A program made the translations under genes and the position numbers. Below the pieces are notes generated by a model. The model did not search any database. It saw only the letters and a program-made list of their open reading frames with translations, and was not told the DNA's origin. A stretch of DNA of 64,000 bases from Hyphomicrobium sp. (GTDB taxonomy: Bacteria > Pseudomonadota > Alphaproteobacteria > Rhizobiales > Hyphomicrobiaceae), in assembly GCF_019753045.1 (NCBI RefSeq), contig NZ_JAIELN010000007.1, positions 245,582-309,581 of the forward strand. Reading direction: 5' to 3'. This document shows positions 1 through 8,975 of the stretch, piece after piece. Every line of letters starts with the position of its first letter. The first letter of the stretch is position 1.

Positions 1-252
1 CTCAAGCACCCATTCCGTTGTCGCTTCGAACTTGGTGGAGACGAGCCGATGCTGAATGTAGCGAAGGCTAGCCATAGTTGGGAACGCATGGACAAGACGA
101 TTCAATATCTTCAGATTGTCATCTGCTGCCTCCAGAACGGCTTGTCCCTCTTCTTTGAGCGCATAGACGTGTTTCTTCCATTCTTCGGGTAGATATTGGA
201 TGGCTTCCGCAGGGAAGACGACGTATTCATCCTGCTTTTCTGTTTTCTCCAC
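1..252 (-). CDS. Hypothetical protein, 5' part only
   Basis: An open frame runs from a GTG at 252 off the left edge, giving 84 codons without a stop. A strong GGAGG Shine-Dalgarno sequence lies just upstream at about 257-262 and fixes the start. The visible protein is acidic and probably helical, with no signal peptide, membrane segment or motif I recognise. It is transcribed divergently from the SIR2/Argonaute operon, so the 253-441 gap probably holds both promoters. It could be an accessory or regulatory gene of the defence island, but nothing in the sequence shows this. The more obvious minus-strand frame at 111-326 has no ribosome site and is arginine/lysine-rich in the manner of a shadow frame. 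Confidence 0.5.
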   Translation of the reverse strand, partial: MEKTEKQDEYVVFPAEAIQYLPEEWKKHVYALKEEGQAVLEAADDNLKILNRLVHAFPTMASLRYIQHRLVSTKFEATTEWVLE

Positions 253-441
253 GTCGCCCTCCTTAGCTCCGCATAATCAAGGCTCATCCGGGCCGCACAC
301 TTTTCCACAATAATCAGGCGGAGCACGGACTGCTCTGGCCGATGTTACGTGCCAGGCATGGTTAAACCTCGTGGACGCTCCCCGAATCAAGCTGGTAGTT
401 CGCTCATCCAAGTGCCCCCGCCAACACACTTGCACCAGACC

Positions 442-3237
442 ATGAAAACCACCGCCAAAAAGCCGGCAGAGATTCGCGTCGCGGCCCCGGGCCGGCTGCG
501 TTCGCTGCTGCTTGACGGAACCGATCCCGTCGTACTGCTCGGAGCCGGCGCGTCAATCACATCGGGCGTACCAGCGGCTGCAACGATGGTTGACAAGGCA
601 GCACGCTGGGCATGGTGCAAGGAGAATGGCCGTCACACAGAAGATTTCACGATACGTCGTTCAGACTACTGGCCATGGCTCACTGCGTTCCCGTGGTTTC
701 GCTCCGATGTGGAACCCGCCGAACTTTATCCGGTCGTCATCGACAATCTGCTCGGGATCAAGCGAGATCGACGCGAATTCTTTGAGCGAATGATCAATCC
801 GGGGGTTGATCCGTCGCGCGGGTACGTCGCGCTGACCCATATCCTTCACCAGGGATGGATGTCGACCGTACTGACAACAAATTTCGACCGCTGCCTTGAT
901 CTCGCCGCGATTCAACACAACCGACCACATCGCTTGGTGAGCATCGCCACTCCGGCCGACTACGTAATGTTCAACTCGGCACCCCAAGATCCCCAACTGA
1001 TCTTCCTTCATGGATCGGTGCAGCATTACACGGACAAGAATCTGACTGCCGAAGTTCAGACACTCGATCCCGCCCTCGTTGAACGGCTGAAACCACTACT
1101 GCGAGACCACCCGATCATTGTCGTTGGTTATCGCGGTGCAGAGGCTTCGGTGATGAACGACCTGTTCATGGCCCAAGCGACAACAGGCGGTTTTCTCAAT
1201 GGCGTTTTCTGGTGCGTACTTGAATCGGAGCGTGACAAGCCTCTCTCGCCCCTGGTGACGGGCCTGGCAGGAACCATCGGCTCCAATTTCCAAAAAGTGC
1301 CGATCGTGGGCTTTGACGACCTCTTCGAAAAAGACCTGCTTGCGAGCATGACTGCAGCCAAAGCCCGTCCGACGAGGAGACCGTCAGGTCACAGTGCCGC
1401 TGGCATGCCTGCCGACATGAAGCCTCTTGACGGCTTCGACCCAAAAGGGCTCGAGCGCCCACTCTTAGCTGCACGGCTTGGACAATATGCTGAGCGCACC
1501 GATCTTGGGCGGCCTGAAAAGATTGATGACGGATGGCTCGAGCTTATGACCGGGCGCCTCGATCTCGTTCGACCGGTTGGCAAAGCTACAGTACCGACGC
1601 TCGCGGGCTGGTTACTGTTTGCTGCGAATCCCACCGAGCGATTTCCGCAAGCGCGCGTCGAATTCCGGGCCACTGGCCCATCGCACTGGCTTCACGCCCG
1701 TTTCGGCGATGATATCGAGCTCGAACCGGCCGGCAAGCTCGCGGAGTTTACAGTCAGGCGTGAAATTCATGGAAACCTCTGGGCTCAACTTGATGCGTTG
1801 ACCGACCTTCTCGCGCTCGTCAATTTTCAGTTCCGTCTCAAGGCCGAAGTTTCGAAGACCGTCAGCGCTTACAATGCGCTTGCGCTGAAGGAAATGCTGG
1901 TGAACGCCATTGTGCACAGAGACTACGAACGTGACGAGCCGGTCACGATCTTAGTCGAACCTGGCAATATCGCAGTAACTAGCCCCGGGGGTTTGATCAG
2001 CGAACTTGCTGCACAGCTCGACGAGCACACATTCCAACAAGCCATCACCGAACGTCGTGGGCAGATCAAAGGTTACCGCAATCCAGCGATATCAGACCTG
2101 TTTTATGGCGGCGGCCAGATGGATCGGCGTGGCTCCGGCCTATCCGACATGCTCCGCCTTACCGCCAACAACAATGGAACTCTGGTTTTTGGTCCGTCGG
2201 CTGACAATCGGCTGTTCACCGTTACCATGGGAGCGCGCCCCGAAGCGATCGACGAGATCACTGCTACCGCACTTCCTATCGAAGAAGAGACCGTCCGGTA
2301 TGGCTCGAACCTTCTTCCAATCGAGGAGATGCCGACGACAATCTGGCACGCTGCGACCAGTGCCAAGACCAACCGCGCCTTTTACAAGTCAGTCGAGGAA
2401 TTGGCCGTGCCGCCGGGGCATGTCAGTGATGGTCGCTTCTATTCGTTTTACGATCTGGAAGCGTTAGCCGAAGCGATGGTTTCTCCATTCGAGGCAGGGG
2501 ATATCGAAAGCATAAGCATCAGCGAAATGCTCACGCGACCGGGCGGAGAGGCCATTTTGCTCAAACTTGTCCACAACGCTCTTTTCGAACACTTCCGATC
2601 GAAAGGGCTTGAGATCGACCGCGAACGGCGGCGTGCTTACTTCAGGCGCAACACAAAACCAGAGGTCAAGATCAGCTATCAAGGCCGCCTGCGAAAAGCG
2701 ACGCGCACCGTTGTTAAGGCGCGCACCAAGCGCGACTCCAACGATATCGTCTATTACGAGCACAAGGCCGTCACGTTTTCGGTGATGCGTTTCACGGACG
2801 ACTGGGCGGTAGTCCTCACGCCAGGGTATGCATTCACGCGTGACGGCGTGCGTACGCCGCTTAGTCGTGAACGAACCAATATCCTCTCCACGCGAAGGGC
2901 GGCGCTAGATTTCAACCCAAGCGTTCTGCATGACGTATCATTCTGGGTTGCGATCCTCTCGGGCGAAGCTCAAGGCCTTTTTGCGCTTGAGCATGAGGAT
3001 CGGAATGACCTCGCTCGTTTCGCACCGTCGATCATCCTTTCGCACCGGACGCCGACGATCTCGTTCAACATTGCTGCATTTGAGAATTCTGCGCAGGCAG
3101 ACCCTACAATATCAGAAGACCTCAAACGCCTTGACGATGAACTCGAAGCGCTCGCTGCGGAGCCCGAGGAGCTGAGCGACACACCTGACGATACCGAGCT
3201 CGATTCCATCTCGCATGAGGACGATGATGACAATTGA
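442..3237 (+). CDS. SIR2-RecG/AlbA-like-APAZ effector of a short Argonaute (SPARSA-type) system
   Basis: Probable NAD-consuming effector that pairs with the downstream short Argonaute. Residues about 15-290 form a SIR2-like domain: the glycine-rich LLGAGAS loop, TTNFDRCLD with the conserved Asn, FLHGS with the catalytic-type His, and IIVVGYRGAE. Residues about 340-600 resemble the RecG C-terminal/AlbA (Schlafen-type) region, with EMLVNAIVHRDY and DRRGSGLSDM. Residues about 615-930 look like an APAZ domain, including YYEHKAVTF, a Trp-rich strand and TPGYAFTRDG. APAZ binds the Argonaute MID-PIWI partner in characterised systems. The C-terminal tail is strongly acidic. Known SPARSA effectors are SIR2-APAZ without the middle domain, so this protein is much longer than usual. 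The frame is open back to an ATG at 349, but the extra 31 residues are Pro-rich and neither start has a clear ribosome site. The stop overlaps the start of the next gene. Confidence 0.82.
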   Translation: MKTTAKKPAEIRVAAPGRLRSLLLDGTDPVVLLGAGASITSGVPAAATMVDKAARWAWCKENGRHTEDFTIRRSDYWPWLTAFPWFRSDVEPAELYPVVIDNLLGIKRDRREFFERMINPGVDPSRGYVALTHILHQGWMSTVLTTNFDRCLDLAAIQHNRPHRLVSIATPADYVMFNSAPQDPQLIFLHGSVQHYTDKNLTAEVQTLDPALVERLKPLLRDHPIIVVGYRGAEASVMNDLFMAQATTGGFLNGVFWCVLESERDKPLSPLVTGLAGTIGSNFQKVPIVGFDDLFEKDLLASMTAAKARPTRRPSGHSAAGMPADMKPLDGFDPKGLERPLLAARLGQYAERTDLGRPEKIDDGWLELMTGRLDLVRPVGKATVPTLAGWLLFAANPTERFPQARVEFRATGPSHWLHARFGDDIELEPAGKLAEFTVRREIHGNLWAQLDALTDLLALVNFQFRLKAEVSKTVSAYNALALKEMLVNAIVHRDYERDEPVTILVEPGNIAVTSPGGLISELAAQLDEHTFQQAITERRGQIKGYRNPAISDLFYGGGQMDRRGSGLSDMLRLTANNNGTLVFGPSADNRLFTVTMGARPEAIDEITATALPIEEETVRYGSNLLPIEEMPTTIWHAATSAKTNRAFYKSVEELAVPPGHVSDGRFYSFYDLEALAEAMVSPFEAGDIESISISEMLTRPGGEAILLKLVHNALFEHFRSKGLEIDRERRRAYFRRNTKPEVKISYQGRLRKATRTVVKARTKRDSNDIVYYEHKAVTFSVMRFTDDWAVVLTPGYAFTRDGVRTPLSRERTNILSTRRAALDFNPSVLHDVSFWVAILSGEAQGLFALEHEDRNDLARFAPSIILSHRTPTISFNIAAFENSAQADPTISEDLKRLDDELEALAAEPEELSDTPDDTELDSISHEDDDDN

Positions 3238-4726
3238 GCTCTCCATACAGGAATTAGCGCCGCCCAAGCTACAGTTTGGCGGAGCGAGTGCCCATAGCGA
3301 TCCGAAAGTCGGCCTTGCTCATGCTGGCCCATTTGACCTCCGTTTCGGCTCGGCTCGCAAAGACCATGTTCATGTTGGGGTGATCGGATCAGCCGAACAA
3401 GTCGCAGCTGCGATGTTGTGGGTGGAGCGATGCGGTAACGAGATACCTGTGTTCGGCGAGCCAAATTTGCTCAAACGAGCATTTCCCGGCTTTCAGGATG
3501 CATTCCACAAACGAATCGTGGCGCCGTCTTCATCCACCATCACGCTGTCGCTGGACAAGAGTGGTGATCTTGGGCGCGCGCTCGACGGCGATGCTTACGA
3601 CTGCTTTCAGCGTGTCGTCGATGTCTATTCCGAGGCCTTGTCGCGTCTTGCGTTGCGCGAAGTCAACCGACCAGACATCGTGCTCATATGCATTCCTGAG
3701 ATTGTTCATTCCAAAGTCAGTACCGTAGAGCGCAAGACGTCGGCCGCCGAGCGCCAGCGCGCCAAAGAGCTGCAGCGTGCCCGCGCCAACAACCAGATGG
3801 ACCTTTTCGATCAGTTGGACGAAGTCGAACAGACTGCCGAGGACTTCTTGAAGCGCGATCTGAGGCTCGCTCTGAAGGCTCGGGCTCTAAGGTATCGTCT
3901 CCCTATCCAACTCGTGACTGATGGGCTGCTCAATGACGCCGCCCGCAGCCAGGACCCAGCTACCCGTGCCTGGAATTTTTCAGTAGGCCTATATTACAAG
4001 GCCGGCGGCGTTCCGTGGCGCCTGCCGCCGAGCGGTCCTGATACATGCTTCGTCGGCATCAGCTTTCACCACTTCAGGACAACCCAAAGGGCCATAGTTC
4101 GGTCTAGTCTGGCCCAAGCATTCTCCAGCGACGGTGAGGGCTTTGCCATTCGAGGCGAGGCCGTGCCCCTTGAACCAGACCAAGGGCGCAATGTGCACTT
4201 GTCGGAAGACCAGGCATTCGAGCTCGCTCGCAATGTACTTGCTGAATACGAGCGGCGAACAGGCGGCGCGCCGCTACGTGTGGTCTTGCACAAGACCTCG
4301 TCGTTCAACGACGCTGAAACAGAGGCTTTCGAAATCGCCCTGAAGAATACGCCAATCGTATCCATGGTCACATTGGTGCCGAGCCAGTTCCGGCTCCTCA
4401 GGTACGGTGCCTATCCACCGAAAGTAGGCACAGTGTGCACCATAAACGATGACCGCTCGTTCCTATTTACGTCGGGTTTTATGCCTGAGCTCGGCACGTA
4501 CCCCGGACCGCATGTACCTCAGCCCTTCGAGGTGCGCTGCCTCGGCGACCAAAGCGCACTAGCCGCCGCTCAAGATGTCCTCAACCTGACGCGCATGAAT
4601 TGGAACACGGCCGACATCAGAGGCAAATGGCCGGTATCACTGTCCTTCGCTCGACGAGTAGGCGGAATTCTCGACGAATACGGTGATGACGTACCCACGG
4701 AGACCTCGTTTCGTTACTTCGTGTAA
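3227..4726 (+). CDS. Short prokaryotic Argonaute (MID-PIWI, catalytically inactive)
   Basis: A protein of about 500 residues with no N or PAZ domain, the size of short pAgos. The first 200 residues form the MID side, with RYRLPIQLVTDGLL followed by the linker into PIWI. The PIWI half has the strand CFVGISF, where active Argonautes carry the first catalytic Asp (here Ser). It then has RVVLHKTSSFN in place of the second acidic motif, and ends with LTRMNWNTAD and WPVSLSFARRVG, typical of PIWI C-termini. The slicer tetrad is therefore missing, as in short pAgos that act as guide-directed sensors for a toxic partner. The ATGs at 3215, 3224 and 3227 are all in frame. A GAGG at 3216-3219 favours 3224 or 3227. 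The reading frame overlaps the SIR2 gene, so the two are translationally coupled and presumably form one complex. Confidence 0.85.
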   Translation: MTIELSIQELAPPKLQFGGASAHSDPKVGLAHAGPFDLRFGSARKDHVHVGVIGSAEQVAAAMLWVERCGNEIPVFGEPNLLKRAFPGFQDAFHKRIVAPSSSTITLSLDKSGDLGRALDGDAYDCFQRVVDVYSEALSRLALREVNRPDIVLICIPEIVHSKVSTVERKTSAAERQRAKELQRARANNQMDLFDQLDEVEQTAEDFLKRDLRLALKARALRYRLPIQLVTDGLLNDAARSQDPATRAWNFSVGLYYKAGGVPWRLPPSGPDTCFVGISFHHFRTTQRAIVRSSLAQAFSSDGEGFAIRGEAVPLEPDQGRNVHLSEDQAFELARNVLAEYERRTGGAPLRVVLHKTSSFNDAETEAFEIALKNTPIVSMVTLVPSQFRLLRYGAYPPKVGTVCTINDDRSFLFTSGFMPELGTYPGPHVPQPFEVRCLGDQSALAAAQDVLNLTRMNWNTADIRGKWPVSLSFARRVGGILDEYGDDVPTETSFRYFV

Positions 4727-4822
4727 CGCAGTCGCTGGTAGAGGCGAGAGTGTACCGCACTTTGGCCGCCCTAAAAATGTCGGCTTGCTCATAGTATCCG
4801 GACGAGGCGTCGCGGGATCCTT

Positions 4823-5161
4823 GTGCCTGCCAACACCATCGTCGAAGGCATGAGCGAGGGAGCCCGCGATCAACTCTACTTGGCTCTGAGGCTGGCGTAT
4901 CTTGAGGACTACGCGAAGCGATGCGAGCCGATCCCGTTCCTCGGCGACGACTTGTTCATGACCTTCGACGATACCCGCACAAAGAACGGTCTCGTTGCGC
5001 TGGCAGCCCTTTCGCAGGACGTCCAGCCGATCCTATTCACGCACCACCGCCATGTGGTGGAACTTGCTCAGGAGGCCCTCGGAGGCGAGGTGGACGTGAT
5101 GGAACTCGACTCGACGGTGCGCGTCGTGCGGCAGACCAATCCAGTAGCGGCGCTAGCATAA
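4823..5161 (+). pseudogene. 3' fragment of a YhaN-like AAA ATPase gene
   Basis: The 112 residues match the C-terminal end of the YhaN/SbcC-like ATPase family: VEGMSEGARDQLYLALRLA is the ABC-type signature, DDLFMTFDD the Walker B/D-loop, and ILFTHHRHVVELA the switch-His region. The N-terminal Walker A and the long coiled coil, normally some 900 residues, are absent. The frame is closed by a TAA at 4772-4774, about 50 bases before the homology begins. YhaN proteins are DNA-repair-like SMC-type ATPases usually paired with a YhaO/SbcD-like nuclease. This is a truncated relic, probably left by an insertion or deletion when the island was assembled. It is unlikely to make a functional product. Confidence 0.75.
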
Positions 5162-5178
5162 AAGAAGGATGTCTCTCT

Positions 5179-5454
5179 GTGCCCGCACGGATGCTGACGC
5201 TCGAACGCATCAAGACCGGGAAGACACTCCCGCATAATGAGAAGTGTCAACATCCGAAGAGCGACATGAATTTCTACGGCTATGGCGACGCCCACCTTTA
5301 CGCCATGACCCGTATCGCCCACGATCCCGAACGGGTGGCCAACCTTGATATCTGGGACGCCATCACGCCCGCAGGCTGCGTCTTCGACAACACGTGGCCC
5401 GCAGTACAGACAACCGGCGGTTCAGACAGGAGCCCGCGTGACACACGCGAGTAA
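5179..5454 (+). CDS. Small hypothetical protein
   Basis: A 91-residue frame starts at GTG 5179, nine bases after a good AGGA (GAAGGAT) at about 5164-5170. An internal ATG at 5191 is an alternative. The product contains two Cys and several His residues (NEKCQHPKSD) and then an aromatic stretch (NFYGYGDAHLYAM). No family is recognised. It follows the ATPase fragment and precedes the phage module, and overlaps the next small frame. It could be the last gene of the defence island or the first of the phage-derived block. Confidence 0.4.
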   Translation: MPARMLTLERIKTGKTLPHNEKCQHPKSDMNFYGYGDAHLYAMTRIAHDPERVANLDIWDAITPAGCVFDNTWPAVQTTGGSDRSPRDTRE

Positions 5455-5573
5455 GATGACGACCCGGCAGATACGCTACGAACTTGCCACCGGGGCGACA
5501 CCTCGAGACGTTACCGCGTAGCACGCTCGAAGCAGAACTGGCCCGCCGGGTAGAGAGCCAGCTCGGACGCTAG
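5438..5573 (+). pseudogene. Possible frameshifted small phage-type gene
   Basis: From GTG 5438 the frame encodes MTHASKMTTRQIRYELATG and stops at a TAG at 5519-5521. In the +1 frame directly after that point, the codons read STLEAELARRVESQLGR and stop at 5571-5573. Joined by a one-base shift, the two halves give a plausible helical protein of about 45 residues. I read this as a decayed gene or a sequencing indel. The assignment is tentative because the pieces are short. Confidence 0.25.
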
Positions 5574-5597
5574 TGGGCCGTTTACGGACCGAGGATT

Positions 5598-5635
5598 TGC
5601 AATTAATTGCACAGACGACCCGACTGCGGTAGAAG
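5598..5635 (+). promoter_or_regulatory. Island palindrome site 1 with promoter of the tail-fibre operon
   Basis: A perfect palindrome, TGCAATTAATTGCA, lies at 5598-5611. Its right arm forms a -35 box, TTGCAC (5607-5612), followed after 17 bases by TAGAAG (5630-5635). The next gene starts at 5675. A protein bound to the palindrome would cover the -35 box. Confidence 0.6.
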
Positions 5636-5674
5636 CAACGTGAGAAATCATATGCAACGCAGCCGGGGTGCCGT

Positions 5675-6070
5675 ATGGCAAGGACAAACGCTCAAGCAGT
5701 AGACAAGGGCGGCATGTCGTCGTCCCCGAGACGCGTGTTCCACGAAGTCACGATCCCCGAGGGTGCAAGCGAGTCCGAACCGATCAACGTCGGCGGCGCA
5801 GCGGTTGTCGGCGTCTACGTCACGAGCCCAGACTGGCCCGAAGCCAACATCGCCTTCGCAGTCTCGATGGACGGTGAAACGTACTACCTCGCCTGTGAGC
5901 AGGATGGTTCGCCTGCCATCGTCGAAGGCGCCATCGCCGGCCGGGCCTACGTCGCCCCGATCGCCCCGTTGCTCGCCTCCCGCTTCGTCAAGCTGATCGC
6001 GCTCGATGAGGCGGCGGTCGCCCTCGCTATGGACGTCGAAGTCACTCTGACCGTGGTCATCGCCCCATGA
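5675..6070 (+). CDS. Hypothetical virion-type protein
   Basis: A protein of 131 residues without recognised domains, rich in small and beta-forming residues and lacking signal peptide or membrane segments. Its last four bases overlap the start of the giant tail-fibre gene (ATGA), so the two are co-translated. By position it is probably a small structural or fibre-associated protein. It is the first gene downstream of palindrome site 1. The start at ATG 5675 has a G-rich stretch (CCGGGG) upstream, only a moderate ribosome site. Confidence 0.5.
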   Translation: MARTNAQAVDKGGMSSSPRRVFHEVTIPEGASESEPINVGGAAVVGVYVTSPDWPEANIAFAVSMDGETYYLACEQDGSPAIVEGAIAGRAYVAPIAPLLASRFVKLIALDEAAVALAMDVEVTLTVVIAP

Positions 6071-8967
6071 ACCCATTCCTGTTCGTCCAGCCGGCGAAAG
6101 CAGGAAGTGGGGGTGGCAGTGGCGGTCCCTTCGATCCGTTGGGCAGCGCCGATCAGGCTGTTGCCACGCACAAGCTCGAGGCCGATGCACATCCGCAATA
6201 TGCGAAGGCCGTTGACGTCGATGCTCAGTACCTGAAGAAGGACGAGGCCAACCTCGACTTCGAACGGCGCGGCGCGGCCAGTGACGCAATCGCAGCTCAC
6301 GTGGCGACCTCGGACCCGCACGCCCAGTATCTGACAGAAGCCCGGGCGAACGCCCTCTACGCCAACGTCAACGCCGCGGGCGATGGGCTCGCAGCTCACG
6401 TGGCAGCCTCCGATCCGCACGCCCAGTACATGAAGGGCTCGGTTGCCGACGCCAAGTTCCAGCCGATCGCAGCCAACCTGACAGCCTGGTCGTCCGTTGC
6501 TCCGTCGTCGTACTCGACCACGACCCAGATGAACTCGGCCATCGCTGCGGCCATCGACGCAATCGCAGCCAATGCCAACGGTGTCTGGGAGACGATCCTC
6601 GATATCCGTGCAGCGCTCACGGACAACCAGGACGCCGTTGCTGTCCTGACGAATGCTATTGCTGCCAAGCAGAGCCCGGCCACGACGCTCGCTGGCTACG
6701 GGATCACGAACGCCTACACGAAGACCGAGGTCGACGCCAAGGTCACGGTCCTGAACAACACAGACGCGCTGATGGCCGTCGTGCACTCGGGCACAACGAA
6801 CCCGACCGCGGCTATGGGCAAGTCCACGAACGATACGGCCTTGAACCCGCCGCAGGCGTACAAGACCGGCCACGTCTTCATCAACACGACGACGAAGTCG
6901 GCATTCCTGTGCGTCGACGACACGCAAGGCGCCGCCGTCTGGCTGCAGCTCAACAACATCGGCCCGTCGCTCGAGTCAGTCTCGCCCTTGACCAGCGTCA
7001 TCGCTGGTGGAGTTACGGTCACGCTGACGGGTCAGAAGCTCACTGGTGTCACGGCGGTCACGTTCGACGGCGTCCAGGCAACTGCTGTTACGGTTGTCAA
7101 CGACACGACGATCACGTGCAAGGCTCCGGCTCACGCTGCAGGTAGTGTCGCTATCCGCGTCGAGAACGCAGCCGGCCAAGCAGCCTCCAAGGGCGGCGCG
7201 TTCACGTATGTAGCAGCTCCCGCGGTCACGTCCTTGAACGTCATCAAGGGCGCAGCGACGGGCAGCACGAACGTCACGATCACGGGCTCGGGCTTCACGG
7301 GCGCAACGTCTGTCAAGTTCGATACGCTCGATGCCACGAACGTCTCAGTCGTAAACGATACGACGATCACGTGCAGAACGCCGGCTCACGCAGCTGGCGC
7401 AGTCGGTGTTTCGGTCACGACGGCTTACGGCACCGGCACGCGGGCAGCAGCCTTCACGTACGTCGCTGCTCCGTCGATCGCATCGCTCTCGGTCACGTCC
7501 GGCGATCCTGCTGGCGGTACGGCTGTCACGATCACGGGCACCGGTTTCACCGACGTCTCGGCTGTTACATTCGGCGGCCAGACGGCTTCGAGCATCGTCG
7601 TCCTCAACGATACGACGATCACGTGCCGTACGCCTGCGCGTCCCGCTGGTGCAGTTGATTGCATTGTCACGACCCTTTACGGTTCGGCCACGCAGGTATC
7701 GGCCTTCACGTACGTTGTCCCGGCTGTTGCCGATGTCACGTTCCTCGCCCAATCGGCTCTTGTATCAGGCAGCGGCACGACGCTCTCTGATACGATCAAC
7801 CTGGGCGTTGAAGCGCCTGACCGGTACATCATCGTCGGCGTCACGAAGCTCAACGGCACGCCTGCTTACGTCACGAGCATTTCGATCGCCGGGGTGGTTG
7901 CTGGCCTCCTGAAGCGTGTCGAGACCGACGGCTACGCCATCGATTTCTATATCGCCAAGGTGCCGAACGGGACGTCGGGTGCCGTTTCGATTACGTACGG
8001 CGGCGCTTCGACCAACCGCAATTTCATCGCTTGGCGCATGGTCAACGCCGACCCGATCCCGTTCGCGACGGGCGGCAACCTGACGGCCATCGCTGTCCCG
8101 AGCCTCCCGTTCACGATCGACACGCCGGCCAACGGCGCGATCATCGCCTTCGGTTGGGGTACGGGTACAGGCCTGTCGACATGGACTGGCGGCGTCACGA
8201 AGGACTGCGATACCGGCGGCTCGGGCGTCTCGTTCACCGGCTTCCATATCAACAGCACGCCCGCTCAGACCGCGCGCTCGTTCTCGCTCGTGCCGAGTGG
8301 TTCGGCCCGTTGCTTGGCTGCCGCTCTGTCGTTCGCACCTAAAGCGTTCGTTCCGAGCCCGCCGGTGGAGTTCCTCGGCAACGTGTTGAGCCCGCCGAAC
8401 CCAGTAACGGCAGTCGACACGTACACGATCCAGCTCGGTGCGGAAGCAGCTGACCGTCATATCGCGATCGCAATCGCCGGTACGAACGTTGCCGCAGGCG
8501 TCTCCGCCACGATCAACGGCATCGCCTGCACACTCGCCCGGCTGGAGAAGGGCTCGCAAACCCGCGCGGCGATCCTGTGCGCCAAGGTGCCAACCGGCAC
8601 GTCAGGGACGCTTGTCGTCACCTGGTCCGAGGGCGCACCGGCGTCGACGATCGGCATCTATCGCTTGACCGGCATCAACGGGCCGGCACCGTACGCAACG
8701 ATCGGCGGCGTAGACACGGCCAGCATCTCTGGCAGCCTCGCGGTACCGGCAGGCGGCGTCGCAATCGGCGTCCAGGCGTTGCGAGACAGCGTCTCCAACC
8801 TGATCTGGGCCGGACTTACCGAAGATGCCGACGTTGTGTCCGGCTCCAACCATCGCGGATCGTTCGCGCACGCAACCGGCACCGGCACGCTCGCCATCAC
8901 CGGCTCAGGCGGCGCAGCAGGGGTGACTCACGCACTGGTATGCGCCTCTTGGGCGCCAGCTTCATAA
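6067..8967 (+). CDS. Phage tail-fibre protein with HPQY repeats and three IPT/TIG domains
   Basis: A modular 966-residue adhesin. Residues about 25-140 carry three copies of the tail-fibre signature (EADAHPQYA, SDPHAQYL, SDPHAQYM), each followed by a short trimerisation-type segment. A segment near residue 200 (SPATTLAGYGITNAYTKTEVD) is common in phage fibre shafts. Residues about 298-555 are three tandem IPT/TIG immunoglobulin-like domains, recognisable by GG..VTITG.GFTG...V.FG and NDTTITC..P. The C-terminal 400 residues contain two diverged copies of a further beta-rich domain (beginning VTFLAQS and VEFLGNV), which are candidates for receptor binding. The next gene begins nine bases after the stop and shares its N-terminus. 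A virion receptor-binding role is inferred from these families. No baseplate or tail gene accompanies it here. Confidence 0.8.
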   Translation: MNPFLFVQPAKAGSGGGSGGPFDPLGSADQAVATHKLEADAHPQYAKAVDVDAQYLKKDEANLDFERRGAASDAIAAHVATSDPHAQYLTEARANALYANVNAAGDGLAAHVAASDPHAQYMKGSVADAKFQPIAANLTAWSSVAPSSYSTTTQMNSAIAAAIDAIAANANGVWETILDIRAALTDNQDAVAVLTNAIAAKQSPATTLAGYGITNAYTKTEVDAKVTVLNNTDALMAVVHSGTTNPTAAMGKSTNDTALNPPQAYKTGHVFINTTTKSAFLCVDDTQGAAVWLQLNNIGPSLESVSPLTSVIAGGVTVTLTGQKLTGVTAVTFDGVQATAVTVVNDTTITCKAPAHAAGSVAIRVENAAGQAASKGGAFTYVAAPAVTSLNVIKGAATGSTNVTITGSGFTGATSVKFDTLDATNVSVVNDTTITCRTPAHAAGAVGVSVTTAYGTGTRAAAFTYVAAPSIASLSVTSGDPAGGTAVTITGTGFTDVSAVTFGGQTASSIVVLNDTTITCRTPARPAGAVDCIVTTLYGSATQVSAFTYVVPAVADVTFLAQSALVSGSGTTLSDTINLGVEAPDRYIIVGVTKLNGTPAYVTSISIAGVVAGLLKRVETDGYAIDFYIAKVPNGTSGAVSITYGGASTNRNFIAWRMVNADPIPFATGGNLTAIAVPSLPFTIDTPANGAIIAFGWGTGTGLSTWTGGVTKDCDTGGSGVSFTGFHINSTPAQTARSFSLVPSGSARCLAAALSFAPKAFVPSPPVEFLGNVLSPPNPVTAVDTYTIQLGAEAADRHIAIAIAGTNVAAGVSATINGIACTLARLEKGSQTRAAILCAKVPTGTSGTLVVTWSEGAPASTIGIYRLTGINGPAPYATIGGVDTASISGSLAVPAGGVAIGVQALRDSVSNLIWAGLTEDADVVSGSNHRGSFAHATGTGTLAITGSGGAAGVTHALVCASWAPAS

Positions 8968-8975
8968 GGACGGCC

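Noticed and set aside
6178..6434. Regular repeats in the fibre gene as a CRISPR-like array
   Set aside because: They are in-frame HPQY/HAQY protein repeats with uneven spacing, not repeat-spacer units. No CRISPR array was seen in the window.
5947..6927. 326-codon minus-strand frame opposite the first fibre gene
   Set aside because: Arg/Val/Gly-rich shadow of repetitive fibre sequence.
8577..8975. 133-codon N-terminal extension of the giant fibre gene
   Set aside because: It lies wholly inside the preceding fibre gene, is Arg-rich like a shadow frame, and ATG 8976 has a ribosome site and a duplicated fibre N-terminus.
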